Of a stretch of DNA of 58,468 nucleotides, positions 44,721 through 53,317 are shown one piece after another. The notes beneath the pieces are model-generated. The model saw only the letters and a program-made list of their open reading frames with translations, was not told the DNA's origin and ran no database searches. The DNA comes from Senegalia massiliensis. GTDB lineage: Bacteria > Bacillota > Clostridia > Tissierellales > SIT17. Position numbers and translations under genes: made by a program. The stretch is taken from contig NZ_QXXA01000017.1 in the NCBI RefSeq assembly GCF_009911265.1, positions 1-58,468 on the forward strand, read 5' to 3'. Numbering within the stretch: the stretch's first letter is position 1; each line of letters opens with the position of its first letter.

Positions 44721-45722
44721 ATGAAATATAATGACGTGTATTTTACAAAGAAATATGGAAAACTTTATGAGAAAATTGAGAATGGAACATTGGAAATATT
44801 TGAATATAATTCGAAAATGGGTTCTATTAAAAATATATTTTTAAAAAGAGAAATTCCAATAAATACAAATGGTGAAAAATACTATGATTTAATAACCCCT
44901 TATGGATATGGAGGACCGATAATTGTAAGTTGTAATGATGAATCTAAGAAAGATGAATTAATAAAGGGCTATTATAAGGAATTTAAAAAATTTTGTTTTA
45001 AAAATAATGTGGTTAGTGAATTTATTAGATTTCATCCTATAAATAATAACGCAAAAGATTTTATGGAAATATATGAAGTTGAATATTTAAGAAAAACAAT
45101 AGGAACTAATCTAAAAAATTATGATGATCCAATAAAAAGTGAATTTAAAAAAGGATGTAGGAAGGAAATAAGAAGAGCCTTTAATAAGGGTGTGCTATAT
45201 AAAATAAAAAAATCTCCTACTAATTTAGATACATTTAAGAAGTTGTATTATGAAACAATGGATAGAAATAATGCAGTTGATTATTATTATTTTGATGATC
45301 AATACTTTGATGATATATTAATACATTTTAAAGATGAATTATTGTTAGTGGAATTAATATATGAAAATAAAATAATTGCAAGTGAAATTTATCTTATCTC
45401 TAGTGGATTAATTCATGCACATTTACTGGGAAGTTTGGATGAATATTTATATTTATCTGCAGGATGTATATTAGAATATGCAACTGCACTTTGGGGAAAA
45501 GAAAATAATTATGATTATATTCACCATGGTGGTGGAAGAACAAATGCTGAAGCTGACAAATTATTAAAAAATAAAAGAAAATTTGGCAAGAATACAGAAT
45601 TTGATTTCTATGTAGGAAAAAAAATCTGGAATAAGAATAAATATAAAGAGCTAGTTGAAATTCGAAGAAGAGAAAAAGAGTTTAACACGAATAATTCCTT
45701 TTTCCCATTATATAGGGCTTAA
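44721..45722 (+). CDS. FemAB/GNAT-type aminoacyl- or acyltransferase
   Basis: A 333-residue protein with the FemAB-like double GNAT fold: PYGYGGPIIVS, FKKGCRKEIRRAFNKGV and HAHLLGSLDEYLYLSAGCIL are typical of the family. Relatives add amino acids to lipid II or acyl/amino-acyl groups to polysaccharide sugars. Within this locus it probably decorates the repeat unit. GGGGGAGTAAAA precedes the ATG. Confidence 0.82.
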   Translation: MKYNDVYFTKKYGKLYEKIENGTLEIFEYNSKMGSIKNIFLKREIPINTNGEKYYDLITPYGYGGPIIVSCNDESKKDELIKGYYKEFKKFCFKNNVVSEFIRFHPINNNAKDFMEIYEVEYLRKTIGTNLKNYDDPIKSEFKKGCRKEIRRAFNKGVLYKIKKSPTNLDTFKKLYYETMDRNNAVDYYYFDDQYFDDILIHFKDELLLVELIYENKIIASEIYLISSGLIHAHLLGSLDEYLYLSAGCILEYATALWGKENNYDYIHHGGGRTNAEADKLLKNKRKFGKNTEFDFYVGKKIWNKNKYKELVEIRRREKEFNTNNSFFPLYRA

Positions 45723-45914
45723 AGGTTTAATAATAATATACGTATTGTAGCATAAATTAGTAGATATTATCTATTAATTAAGTAGTAATTGTAGAAATCT
45801 TATTAGAAAGGTAAAAAAGTTCTATAGAAAGTTAAATCAAACTTATAAAAGATAATATTTATTTGGGATATGTAATATATATAGATAAAACATGTCATAA
45901 ATAAGGGTGAGAAA

Positions 45915-47018
45915 ATGATAATTAAAGTTAAAAAATATATAGAAAGTAAGAAGAAAATGCTAGAATATTTTAAATCCCATTCTGAATATTTGGAAGAGGG
46001 AGAATATAAAATAGATGATTTATTGACTTATTTGTATAAAAATGATTCTCTCACTTATAGTACAGTAAGTAATATGTTAGAAAATAGCTATACAAGAGCA
46101 GTTTTCAAGAAATCAATTCTAAAAAGACTTTTAAATTTATGCATAAAGATACTTTTTTTTAATAAGACCTTGATTGTAAAAGAGTCATCAAGATACGATT
46201 CTATATTTCAAGGAAATTTATATTTACCATCTATGAGTGGAAAAGAGATTAAAATATTTGATTTAAATACTAATAGAGTATTATTAATATTTTCTAATAA
46301 AAAAGATTATATAAATAGAGTTAAAAAATATAATAGATTTCAGGAATATTTTAATCTTCCTAAAATCTTAAGCAAGAATGACAGTGATCTAATGGCAGTT
46401 GAAAAATATATTGATTATAAGCCAAATTTTGAGTGGACTAATGAAGATTATGAAAAGGTAATAAAAAATGCATTTAAAACAGAAATAGAATATATAAAAT
46501 TATGTAAAAACTCTGGGGACTATTATTATAAGAATATAAAACAAATAACTGAAGAATTGCCCAAAATGACAGATTTTATTGATTTTCTTAAGAAAAACAT
46601 TAAAGATGAATTACTGGAGGAGGAATTTCCATATGTACAATTACATGGTGATCTTTGGACTTCAAATATATTAGTTGAAAATAATAAGAAAAGCATTTAC
46701 TACATTGATTGGGAATATTCTACGTACTTTATAATAATTTATGATTTTTGCTTTATGATTCTTAATGAAAGTTTTACTAATTCTAATAATCTTTATTTAG
46801 ATAATTATATTGATGGAAAATATGATAAATATTTTGATAAAATTTTTGAAATATTTGATATGAAGATGAAAACTGAATATAGAATTGACTATTTGTATAT
46901 GGCAATGCTACTCCAATACTTAGATAGATGGTATAAAGTTGGTTACAAGATTGAAATGAAAATTCTAAAAAATATAAAAGGAGTTTTTGAATATATTAAT
47001 AATATAAAATCTTATTGA
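45915..47018 (+). CDS. Aminoglycoside-phosphotransferase-fold kinase
   Basis: A 367-residue protein. The kinase-type catalytic motif is LHGDLWTSNIL (Asp and Asn), followed by the metal motif YIDWEYS. The N-terminal 100 residues have no recognised domain. APH-fold proteins in polysaccharide loci are thought to phosphorylate sugars or related small molecules; antibiotic resistance is unlikely here. The 192 bp upstream contains no visible gene. GGGTGAGAAA precedes the ATG. Confidence 0.78.
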   Translation: MIIKVKKYIESKKKMLEYFKSHSEYLEEGEYKIDDLLTYLYKNDSLTYSTVSNMLENSYTRAVFKKSILKRLLNLCIKILFFNKTLIVKESSRYDSIFQGNLYLPSMSGKEIKIFDLNTNRVLLIFSNKKDYINRVKKYNRFQEYFNLPKILSKNDSDLMAVEKYIDYKPNFEWTNEDYEKVIKNAFKTEIEYIKLCKNSGDYYYKNIKQITEELPKMTDFIDFLKKNIKDELLEEEFPYVQLHGDLWTSNILVENNKKSIYYIDWEYSTYFIIIYDFCFMILNESFTNSNNLYLDNYIDGKYDKYFDKIFEIFDMKMKTEYRIDYLYMAMLLQYLDRWYKVGYKIEMKILKNIKGVFEYINNIKSY

Positions 47019-47034
47019 ATTTAGGAGGTAAAAT

Positions 47035-48144
47035 ATGATTAATTTAGCACAGCCTGATATAACTCAAAAGGAAATAGATATAGTTACTGAAGTAATGAAA
47101 TCCAATATATTAAGTATTGGTCCAAAAATAAATGAATTTGAGCAAAAATTTAAAGATTATTTTCATGTAAAACATGCAATAGCTGTCAATAGTGGGACTA
47201 GTGGACTTCATTTATTGGTTAAATCTCTAGATATTAAAGAAGGAGATGAAGTAATAACAACCCCTTTTAGTTTTGTTGCATCTACTAATTGTTTTTTATT
47301 TGAGAGAGCAAAACCAGTTTTTATAGATATAGACAAAGATACATTAAATATGAATATAGATAAAATAGAAGAAAAAATAACTGATAAAACAAAAGCAATA
47401 TTAGTAGTAGATGTATTTGGACATCCAAATAATATGGAAAAAATAAAAAGAATAGGTGACAAATACAAAATTAAAATTATAGAAGATTCATGCGAAGCAA
47501 TTGGTTCAGAATATAATGGAATAAAATCAGGGACATTAGGAGATTGTGGAGTATTTGCTTTTTATCCTAATAAACAAATAACAACAGGTGAGGGTGGCAT
47601 GATTATAACTAATAATGATGAAATAGCAGATTTATGTAGAAGTCTTAGGAGCCAGGGAAGAGCTATTACAGAAATGTGGCTTCATCATGAAAGGATAGGA
47701 TATAACTATAGGATGAATGAACTACAAGCTGCTATTGGAATAGTGCAAATGGAAAGGTTAGATGAAATATTAGAAAAGAGACAAAAGGTAGCTAATATGT
47801 ATAATGAAAGATTAAAAGAAATTAAAGGAATTATAATCCCATATATAGATACTAAAGTTACAAAAATGAGTTGGTTTGTATATGTTATAAGATTAAATAG
47901 TGACATTGATAGAAATAAAGTATTAGAATATTTATCAAATAATAATATTGGATGCAAACCATATTTTAGTCCAATACATTTACAGCCTTATATGAAAAAA
48001 GTATTTGGTTTTAAACAAAATGATTTTCCTATTACTGAAAAAATAAGTAATTCTACTATAGCATTACCATTTTACAATAATTTAACCATAGATGAAATTG
48101 ATTATATTGCTGAAAAATTAGAGGAGGCAATAAATATATTATGA
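47035..48144 (+). CDS. DegT/DnrJ/EryC1/StrS nucleotide-sugar aminotransferase
   Basis: A 369-residue PLP enzyme that aminates keto-sugars on nucleotides. Marks are AVNSGTSGLHLLVKSL, TPFSFVASTNC, IIEDSCEAIGSEYNG and FAFYPNKQITTGEGGMI with the PLP Lys. It sits before a CapD-type dehydratase, which would supply the 4-keto sugar; together they suggest a 4-amino-4-deoxy or bacillosamine-like sugar. AGGAGGTAAAAT precedes the ATG. Confidence 0.94.
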   Translation: MINLAQPDITQKEIDIVTEVMKSNILSIGPKINEFEQKFKDYFHVKHAIAVNSGTSGLHLLVKSLDIKEGDEVITTPFSFVASTNCFLFERAKPVFIDIDKDTLNMNIDKIEEKITDKTKAILVVDVFGHPNNMEKIKRIGDKYKIKIIEDSCEAIGSEYNGIKSGTLGDCGVFAFYPNKQITTGEGGMIITNNDEIADLCRSLRSQGRAITEMWLHHERIGYNYRMNELQAAIGIVQMERLDEILEKRQKVANMYNERLKEIKGIIIPYIDTKVTKMSWFVYVIRLNSDIDRNKVLEYLSNNNIGCKPYFSPIHLQPYMKKVFGFKQNDFPITEKISNSTIALPFYNNLTIDEIDYIAEKLEEAINIL

Positions 48145-48172
48145 TTAATGAATTAAGTTAGGGGTTATTAAT

Positions 48173-50011
48173 ATGGGTAGAAAAACTAAAAAATTAATAC
48201 TAATTATTATAGATATTATTTTAATTAATATATCATTTTATTTATCATTTTATTTAAAGTTTGATTCTAATATTCCTTTAATATATTTAAGTTATATAAC
48301 TAATAACTTTATCATTATAACAGTTATCAAGCTTATTATATTTTCATATTTAAAGCTATATAAAAATTTTTGGAAGTATGCAAGTATAGAAGAATTAATA
48401 CAAATACTTGCAGCTGTTTTTATTTCTAATATAATTGTTTTATTTTATTTTATATTAAGGAAAATTAGTTTTCCACAAAATATATATATACTCATATTTA
48501 TTATTGATATTTTATTTGTTGGTGGAAGTCGTTTGAGTTATAGAGTGATAAGAGAATTTAAAAAGAGGAAGTTAAATTTAAAGAATAATATAAAGAGAAT
48601 TATGATTATCGGTGCTGGAGATGCTGGGGCAATGATAATAAGAGAGTTTAAAAATAATCTTAAATTAAATTATAAACCAATTGTTGTAATTGATGATGAT
48701 GAGAAAAAAATAGGTCAAAGAATAAATGGAATACCTATTTTGGGGAGAAAAACTGAAATAGTAAATGTTGTAAAAAATAAAAATATTGATGAGATAATTA
48801 TTGCTATTCCATCAGCAGATAAAAAACAAATTAGAGATATAATTGATGAATGTAAAAAAACTAAGTGTAAAATTAAGATTCTTCCTAATATGTCTGAGTA
48901 TATTGAAAGTAGAGGAAGTATTAATAATATAAGGTATGTCAAAATAGAAGACTTACTAGGGAGAGAAGAAGTAAAATTAAAAGTTGAAGAAATAAGTGAA
49001 CATTTAAAAGGTAAGAATGTTTTAGTAACTGGGGGAGGAGGATCAATAGGTTCTGAGTTATGTAGACAAATTTCAAAATTTAATCCTAAAAAAATTATTA
49101 TATTGGATATCTATGAAAATAATGCATATAATTTACTAAATGAAATTAAAAGAAAATATAAGAATATAGATATAAAAATTATAATTGCATCTATTAGAGA
49201 TAAACAAAGAATAAATGAAGTTATAAAAAATTTAATGCCAGATATAGTATTTCATGCTGCAGCCCATAAACATGTTCCTTTAATGGAAAGTAATCCAAAA
49301 GAAGCAATAAAGAATAATGTATTAGGGACAGTAAATGTAGTATTAGCAGCGCATAAATACCATGTAAAAAGATTTGTAATGATATCTACAGATAAAGCAG
49401 TAAATCCTACAAATGTAATGGGTGCATCTAAAAGATTATGTGAAATGTATATTCAATCTATAAATAATATTAGCAAAACTGAATTTGTAGCAGTTAGATT
49501 TGGGAATGTACTAGGTAGTAATGGAAGTGTAATCCCTTTATTTAAAGAACAGATATCAGAAGGTGGCCCTGTTACTGTAACTCATAAAAATGTAATAAGA
49601 TATTTTATGACTATACAGGAATCAGTTCAACTTGTAATTCAAGCAGGTGCTATGGCATTAGGTGGAGAGATATTTATATTAGATATGGGTGAACCAGTTA
49701 AAATATTAAATTTAGCAGAAGATTTAATAAAACTTTCTGGATTTGAGCCTTATAAAGATATACCTATTGTAATTACTGGTTTAAGAGATGGTGAAAAATT
49801 ATATGAAGAATTATTACTAGATGGTGAAGGAATATTATCAACAAATCATGAAAAAATTTTTATAGCTCAACCTCAATTTAAAGATTATGAATTATTAGTT
49901 GAAGAAATAGAAAAATTAAAGGAAATAACAAGTAATGGTAATGTTCAAGAAGTTAAAGATTATTTACAGAAAATAGTTCCAAATTATAAGACCTTATTTA
50001 TTAAAAATTAG
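48173..50011 (+). CDS. Membrane UDP-sugar 4,6-dehydratase (CapD/PglF/WbpM-like)
   Basis: A 612-residue protein with four N-terminal membrane segments, a CoA-binding-like Rossmann domain (MIIGAGDAGAMIIREF near 145-160), and a C-terminal SDR dehydratase domain: VLVTGGGGSIGSELCRQI, DIVFHAAAHKHVPLME, MISTDKAVNPTNVMGASKR and VAVRFGNVLGSNGSVI. The product would be a UDP-4-keto-6-deoxy sugar for the aminotransferase upstream. AGGGGTTATTAAT precedes the ATG. Confidence 0.94.
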   Translation: MGRKTKKLILIIIDIILINISFYLSFYLKFDSNIPLIYLSYITNNFIIITVIKLIIFSYLKLYKNFWKYASIEELIQILAAVFISNIIVLFYFILRKISFPQNIYILIFIIDILFVGGSRLSYRVIREFKKRKLNLKNNIKRIMIIGAGDAGAMIIREFKNNLKLNYKPIVVIDDDEKKIGQRINGIPILGRKTEIVNVVKNKNIDEIIIAIPSADKKQIRDIIDECKKTKCKIKILPNMSEYIESRGSINNIRYVKIEDLLGREEVKLKVEEISEHLKGKNVLVTGGGGSIGSELCRQISKFNPKKIIILDIYENNAYNLLNEIKRKYKNIDIKIIIASIRDKQRINEVIKNLMPDIVFHAAAHKHVPLMESNPKEAIKNNVLGTVNVVLAAHKYHVKRFVMISTDKAVNPTNVMGASKRLCEMYIQSINNISKTEFVAVRFGNVLGSNGSVIPLFKEQISEGGPVTVTHKNVIRYFMTIQESVQLVIQAGAMALGGEIFILDMGEPVKILNLAEDLIKLSGFEPYKDIPIVITGLRDGEKLYEELLLDGEGILSTNHEKIFIAQPQFKDYELLVEEIEKLKEITSNGNVQEVKDYLQKIVPNYKTLFIKN

Positions 50012-50031
50012 ATAGGGGTTAGGGGGAATAT

Positions 50032-51321
50032 ATGGAGGAGTTAGATTTAAAAGATGTCTATAATATAATGAGGAAGAGGTCATGGATAATAGCTTTATCT
50101 ATAATTATAATGCTAATAATCAGTTTAGTATTAAGTTTATTTGTTTTAGAAACTGAATATAGATCTTCTACTACTTTGATAATAAATGATGGGAAAAGTT
50201 ATGAATATAATGGTGATTTTATAAGTATTATAACAGATGAAAGAATAATTAAAACATTAAAAGAAATTGCAAAGAGTAGTTTAATAATAAACCAAGTAAT
50301 AGATGATTTATCATTAGATGAAGAGTTTTTAGATATAAATGAAAATATGAAAGTTGATATAGTTGAAAATACAGGAATTATTAAAATAGAAGTAGATTAT
50401 AAAGAAGCTAATACTTCTAGGGATATTGCTAATAGAATAGCTAGTAAATTTATAGAATATGTAGATAAGCATTCTAAAACATTAGGAATAAAAGTAATAA
50501 ATAAAGCTGAAACACCTTTAAAACCAATTAAACCAAATATAAAGCTAAATTTAGTTATAGGTGGAATATTAGGAAGTAGTATAGGAGTATTAGTGATTTT
50601 ATCTCTTGAATATATTGATAATACTTTTAAAAGTGCAAAAGATATAGAGGAAAAAACGGATTTACCTGTTATAGGGAAAATATCAAAAATTACAGAGAAG
50701 ACAGATGAGAATATTTTTAATATTGATGATTCCTATAAGATGTTAAGAATCAATATAAATTCATTAACTCAAAATAATATATATTCTATTTTAATTACTA
50801 GTTCAGAACCATTGGAGGGAAAAAGCACTATAGTATCAAATCTTGGCGTGGCAATGGCTCAAAATAATCAAAATGTATTAATTATAGATTGCAACTTAAA
50901 AAAACCTTGTATTCACAATGTTTTTGATGTCACAAATGATGGAGGACTCACTAATTTATTAGAAAACTATGATATTTCTTATAAAGAGCTTATAAAATCT
51001 ACATATGTTAAAAATCTTGACATATTAACTGCTGGTTATTTATCAATAGATCCTTCAAATTCTTCAGAATTTTTAGACTCAATTGGAATGAAATATTTAT
51101 TAGAAGAAGTTCAAAGCAATTATGATATAGCACTTATAGATTCACCATCATTACTATCAACAGCAGATGCAGCAGTTTTATCAACTATTACAGATAGTAC
51201 AATTTTAATATGTGAATCAAATAAAACAAAAATTAATAAGTTATTAGAGAGTAAACAAATATTAGAAAAATTGAATATTAATATTTTAGGAGTTGTATTA
51301 AATAAAAACACCATATATTAA
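50032..51321 (+). CDS. Fused Wzz chain-length protein / BY-kinase-like ATPase
   Basis: A 429-residue fusion. The Wzz part has membrane segments at about 20-40 and 175-195 with the PxxP-like PLKPIKPN before the second. The P-loop part has Walker A SSEPLEGKSTI, Walker A' VLIIDCNLKKP and Walker B IALIDSPSLL. BY-kinases control polysaccharide length by autophosphorylating a C-terminal Tyr cluster; here the end is VLNKNTIY, with one Tyr only. The start, ATG 50032, has AGGGGGAATAT upstream. Last gene of the locus. Confidence 0.9.
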   Translation: MEELDLKDVYNIMRKRSWIIALSIIIMLIISLVLSLFVLETEYRSSTTLIINDGKSYEYNGDFISIITDERIIKTLKEIAKSSLIINQVIDDLSLDEEFLDINENMKVDIVENTGIIKIEVDYKEANTSRDIANRIASKFIEYVDKHSKTLGIKVINKAETPLKPIKPNIKLNLVIGGILGSSIGVLVILSLEYIDNTFKSAKDIEEKTDLPVIGKISKITEKTDENIFNIDDSYKMLRININSLTQNNIYSILITSSEPLEGKSTIVSNLGVAMAQNNQNVLIIDCNLKKPCIHNVFDVTNDGGLTNLLENYDISYKELIKSTYVKNLDILTAGYLSIDPSNSSEFLDSIGMKYLLEEVQSNYDIALIDSPSLLSTADAAVLSTITDSTILICESNKTKINKLLESKQILEKLNINILGVVLNKNTIY

Positions 51322-51338
51322 TATATGGTGTTTTTATT
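51301..51338 (+). terminator. Perfect 19-bp palindromic terminator overlapping the stop codon
   Basis: AATAAAAACACCATATATT is followed immediately by its exact reverse complement. The left arm encodes the last codons of the Wzz/kinase fusion. Confidence 0.85.
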
Positions 51339-51402
51339 TAATACAAAGAAATGCATAAATAATTATAATTATGGATATAAATAAATTGGGAGGTGTTTTA
51401 AA

Positions 51403-51582
51403 ATGGAAAGACATCAACATGAAAAAGAAGAAGTAAATATGTTAAGATGTGGAATGAGCAGATCTTATGATAAAGAAAACCAACTGAGATGTGGAGTGAG
51501 TAGAACATATGAAAGTGAATATAGACCAAGATGTGGAAGAGCAAGAGAATATGTAGACACTACACAGGGAAATCTTAAATAA
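51403..51582 (+). CDS. 59-residue RCG-repeat microprotein
   Basis: An ATG at 51403 lies 8 bases after GGGAGGTG and opens 59 codons to TAA at 51580-51582. The protein is built of three near-repeats of about 14 residues: LRCGMSRSY (15-23), LRCGVSRTY (29-36) and PRCGRAREY (42-50), with a His/Glu/Lys-rich start MERHQHEKEEVN. Three Cys and conserved Arg, Tyr in register suggest selection on protein sequence. No known family. It is bounded by terminators on both sides and lies before the DUF134 operon. Confidence 0.75.
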   Translation: MERHQHEKEEVNMLRCGMSRSYDKENQLRCGVSRTYESEYRPRCGRAREYVDTTQGNLK

Positions 51583-51586
51583 ATTA

Positions 51587-51622
51587 AACCATTAGACTTT
51601 TAAAAGTCTAATGGTTATTTTT
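51587..51622 (+). terminator. Rho-independent terminator after the RCG-repeat gene
   Basis: AACCATTAGACTTTT and AAAAGTCTAATGGTT form a perfect 15-bp stem followed by a T run. Confidence 0.85.
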
Positions 51623-51632
51623 TAAAAAGTTA

Positions 51633-51683
51633 TTGACATATGTCGCAAATGTAGTATAATTATTTTATAGATGACATATGTCA
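51633..51683 (+). promoter_or_regulatory. Promoter of the DUF134 operon with paired GACATATGTC operators
   Basis: TTGACA (51633-51638) and TATAAT (51655-51660) are 16 bp apart. GACATATGTC, a perfect palindrome, occurs at 51635-51644 over the -35 and again at 51673-51682 after the start region, each within an extended TTATTGACATATGTC that is repeated in inverse. Likely operators for the DUF134 protein or another dimeric regulator. Confidence 0.75.
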
Positions 51684-51705
51684 ATAATGAATGGAGGTGA
51701 ATTAT

Positions 51706-52071
51706 TTGCCACGTCCTAAAAAAAGAAGGAGAGTGTGCTCGCTGCCAGAAAACAAAAGATTTGGACCTATGGGCATAGGGAGAATTGTTAAAGAAGTTAT
51801 AATTATGTCAGTAGATGAGTATGAAACTATAAGATTAATTGATTTAAATAATTTTACACAAAAAGAATGCTCAGAACAAATGGATATAGCTCGTACTACT
51901 GTTCAAGGAATATATGATAAAGCTAGAAAAAAACTTGCTGATTCTTTAATTAATGGAAAAGTAATAGTTATTGAAGGTGGAAATTATAATCTTTGTATAA
52001 ATTCTAATAAGCCTTGTGGGAAAGGTTGTAGAAAACGAGAGTTAATTAATAAAAAAGAAGGAGATGTGTGA
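51706..52071 (+). CDS. DUF134 helix-turn-helix protein
   Basis: A 121-residue predicted DNA-binding protein. It begins (M)PRPKKRRRVCSLPEN and has the helix-turn-helix FTQKECSEQMDIARTTVQGI at about residues 58-77. Cys near the end (CINSNKPCGKGC) may sense metal, Fe-S or redox. TTG 51706 is chosen since GGAGGTGA is 5 bases upstream and homologues start MPRPKK. It heads a NifX-MinD operon and probably regulates it through the operators upstream. Confidence 0.9.
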   Translation: MPRPKKRRRVCSLPENKRFGPMGIGRIVKEVIIMSVDEYETIRLIDLNNFTQKECSEQMDIARTTVQGIYDKARKKLADSLINGKVIVIEGGNYNLCINSNKPCGKGCRKRELINKKEGDV

Positions 52072-52073
52072 AT

Positions 52074-52466
52074 ATGAAAATAGCAATGCCAGTAAGCGAA
52101 AAATCTATAGATAGTTATATTAATAATACTTTTGGACGTGCAAATTATTTTTTGATATATGATACTGAAAGTGAATCTAGTGTTTTTATAGATAATACAG
52201 CAGCAGCAAGTCAAGGTGGAGCTGGTATAAGCGCAGCTCAAATATTAGTAGATCAAAATATTGATTCTTTAATAACTCCAAGATGTGGTAAAAATTCAGC
52301 TGAAGTATTTGAAAATTCTAATATAAAACTATATAGATCCATTGCAGGGGCTATAAAAGAAAATATAGAGTTATTAAAAGAAGGTAAATTAAATGAATTA
52401 ACAGAAATACATGCTGGTTTTCATGGGGTTGGAAGAAATAATAATAGAGGTAGAGGAAGAAGATAA
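52074..52466 (+). CDS. NifX/NifB-type dinitrogenase-cofactor domain protein
   Basis: A 130-residue protein of the NifX superfamily: MKIAMPVSEKSIDSYINN, FGRANYFLIYD, QGGAGISAAQILVDQ and ITPRCGKNSAEVF. The C-terminus is Gly/Arg/Asn-rich (GRNNNRGRGRR). No nitrogenase genes are present, so the role is likely Fe-S or metal-cofactor handling with the ATPases that follow. ATG 52074 lies 10 bases after AAGGAG; a GTG at 52068 is an alternative. Ends overlapping the next ATG. Confidence 0.88.
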   Translation: MKIAMPVSEKSIDSYINNTFGRANYFLIYDTESESSVFIDNTAAASQGGAGISAAQILVDQNIDSLITPRCGKNSAEVFENSNIKLYRSIAGAIKENIELLKEGKLNELTEIHAGFHGVGRNNNRGRGRR

Positions 52467-53317
52467 TGAATATAGCAGTATTAAGTGGTAAAGGTGGTAC
52501 TGGCAAAACATTCATATCTGTAAATTTATCTGAAGTAGCTGGCAATTCAACATATATTGATTGTGATGTAGAAGAACCCAATGGCCATTTGTTTTTTAAA
52601 CCTACTAATATAACTAGAAATAGTATATATGTAAATATTCCAGAAGTAGATAATAATATTTGTACTGGATGTAAAAAATGTGTGGGGTTTTGCAAATTTA
52701 ATGCATTAGCATATACTAATAAAGTTTTAGTATTTGAAGATGTATGCCATTCTTGTGGAGGCTGTTCTATTATTTGTCCAGCTAATGCCATAACTGAAAA
52801 GAAAAAAGAAATAGGGATAGTAGAAAAAGGCATTTCAAATAACGTAAGTGTAATATCTGGAATTATGAATATTGGTGAAGTATCTGGTGTGCCTATTATT
52901 AAAGAATCTTTAAAATATATTGATAATAATAATTATAATATCATAGATTGTCCACCAGGAAGTTCATGTATAGTTATGGATAGTATAAAAGATGCTGATT
53001 ATTGTATATTAGTAGCAGAGCCAACTATTTTTGGATCTCATAATTTGAATATGGTATATGATTTAGTAAAATTATTTAATAAGCCTCATGGTGTAGTATT
53101 AAATAAATATACAGATAAAAATAATCCCATAGAAGAATTTTGTAATGAAAAAAATATAAATATATTAGAAAAAATATATTTTGATAAATCAATTGGAAAT
53201 TTAAATTCTAATGGGGAGATTGTTTCAAGAGTAAATGATAAATATAAAGAGTTATTTTCGTCATTATTAGAAAAAGTAACTAAGGAGGTGTGGCATGCAG
53301 AAATTACTAATCCTTAG
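52466..53317 (+). CDS. MinD/ParA-type ATPase with inserted two-cluster ferredoxin domain
   Basis: A 283-residue P-loop ATPase. Deviant Walker A is LSGKGGTGKTFI (residues 5-16). An inserted ferredoxin domain at about 62-105 has CTGCKKCVGFC and CHSCGGCSIICP, each ready for a [4Fe-4S] cluster. The Walker B region is IIDCPPGSSCIV. Paired with the next gene in anaerobes; function is unproven but resembles Mrp/NBP35-type Fe-S carriers. Confidence 0.9.
   Translation: MNIAVLSGKGGTGKTFISVNLSEVAGNSTYIDCDVEEPNGHLFFKPTNITRNSIYVNIPEVDNNICTGCKKCVGFCKFNALAYTNKVLVFEDVCHSCGGCSIICPANAITEKKKEIGIVEKGISNNVSVISGIMNIGEVSGVPIIKESLKYIDNNNYNIIDCPPGSSCIVMDSIKDADYCILVAEPTIFGSHNLNMVYDLVKLFNKPHGVVLNKYTDKNNPIEEFCNEKNINILEKIYFDKSIGNLNSNGEIVSRVNDKYKELFSSLLEKVTKEVWHAEITNP

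Noticed and set aside
45723-45914. Hidden gene between the FemAB-like and APH-like genes
   Set aside because: Stop codons occur in all frames with no ribosome-site-plus-ATG pair leading to more than a few codons, apart from the start of the next gene.
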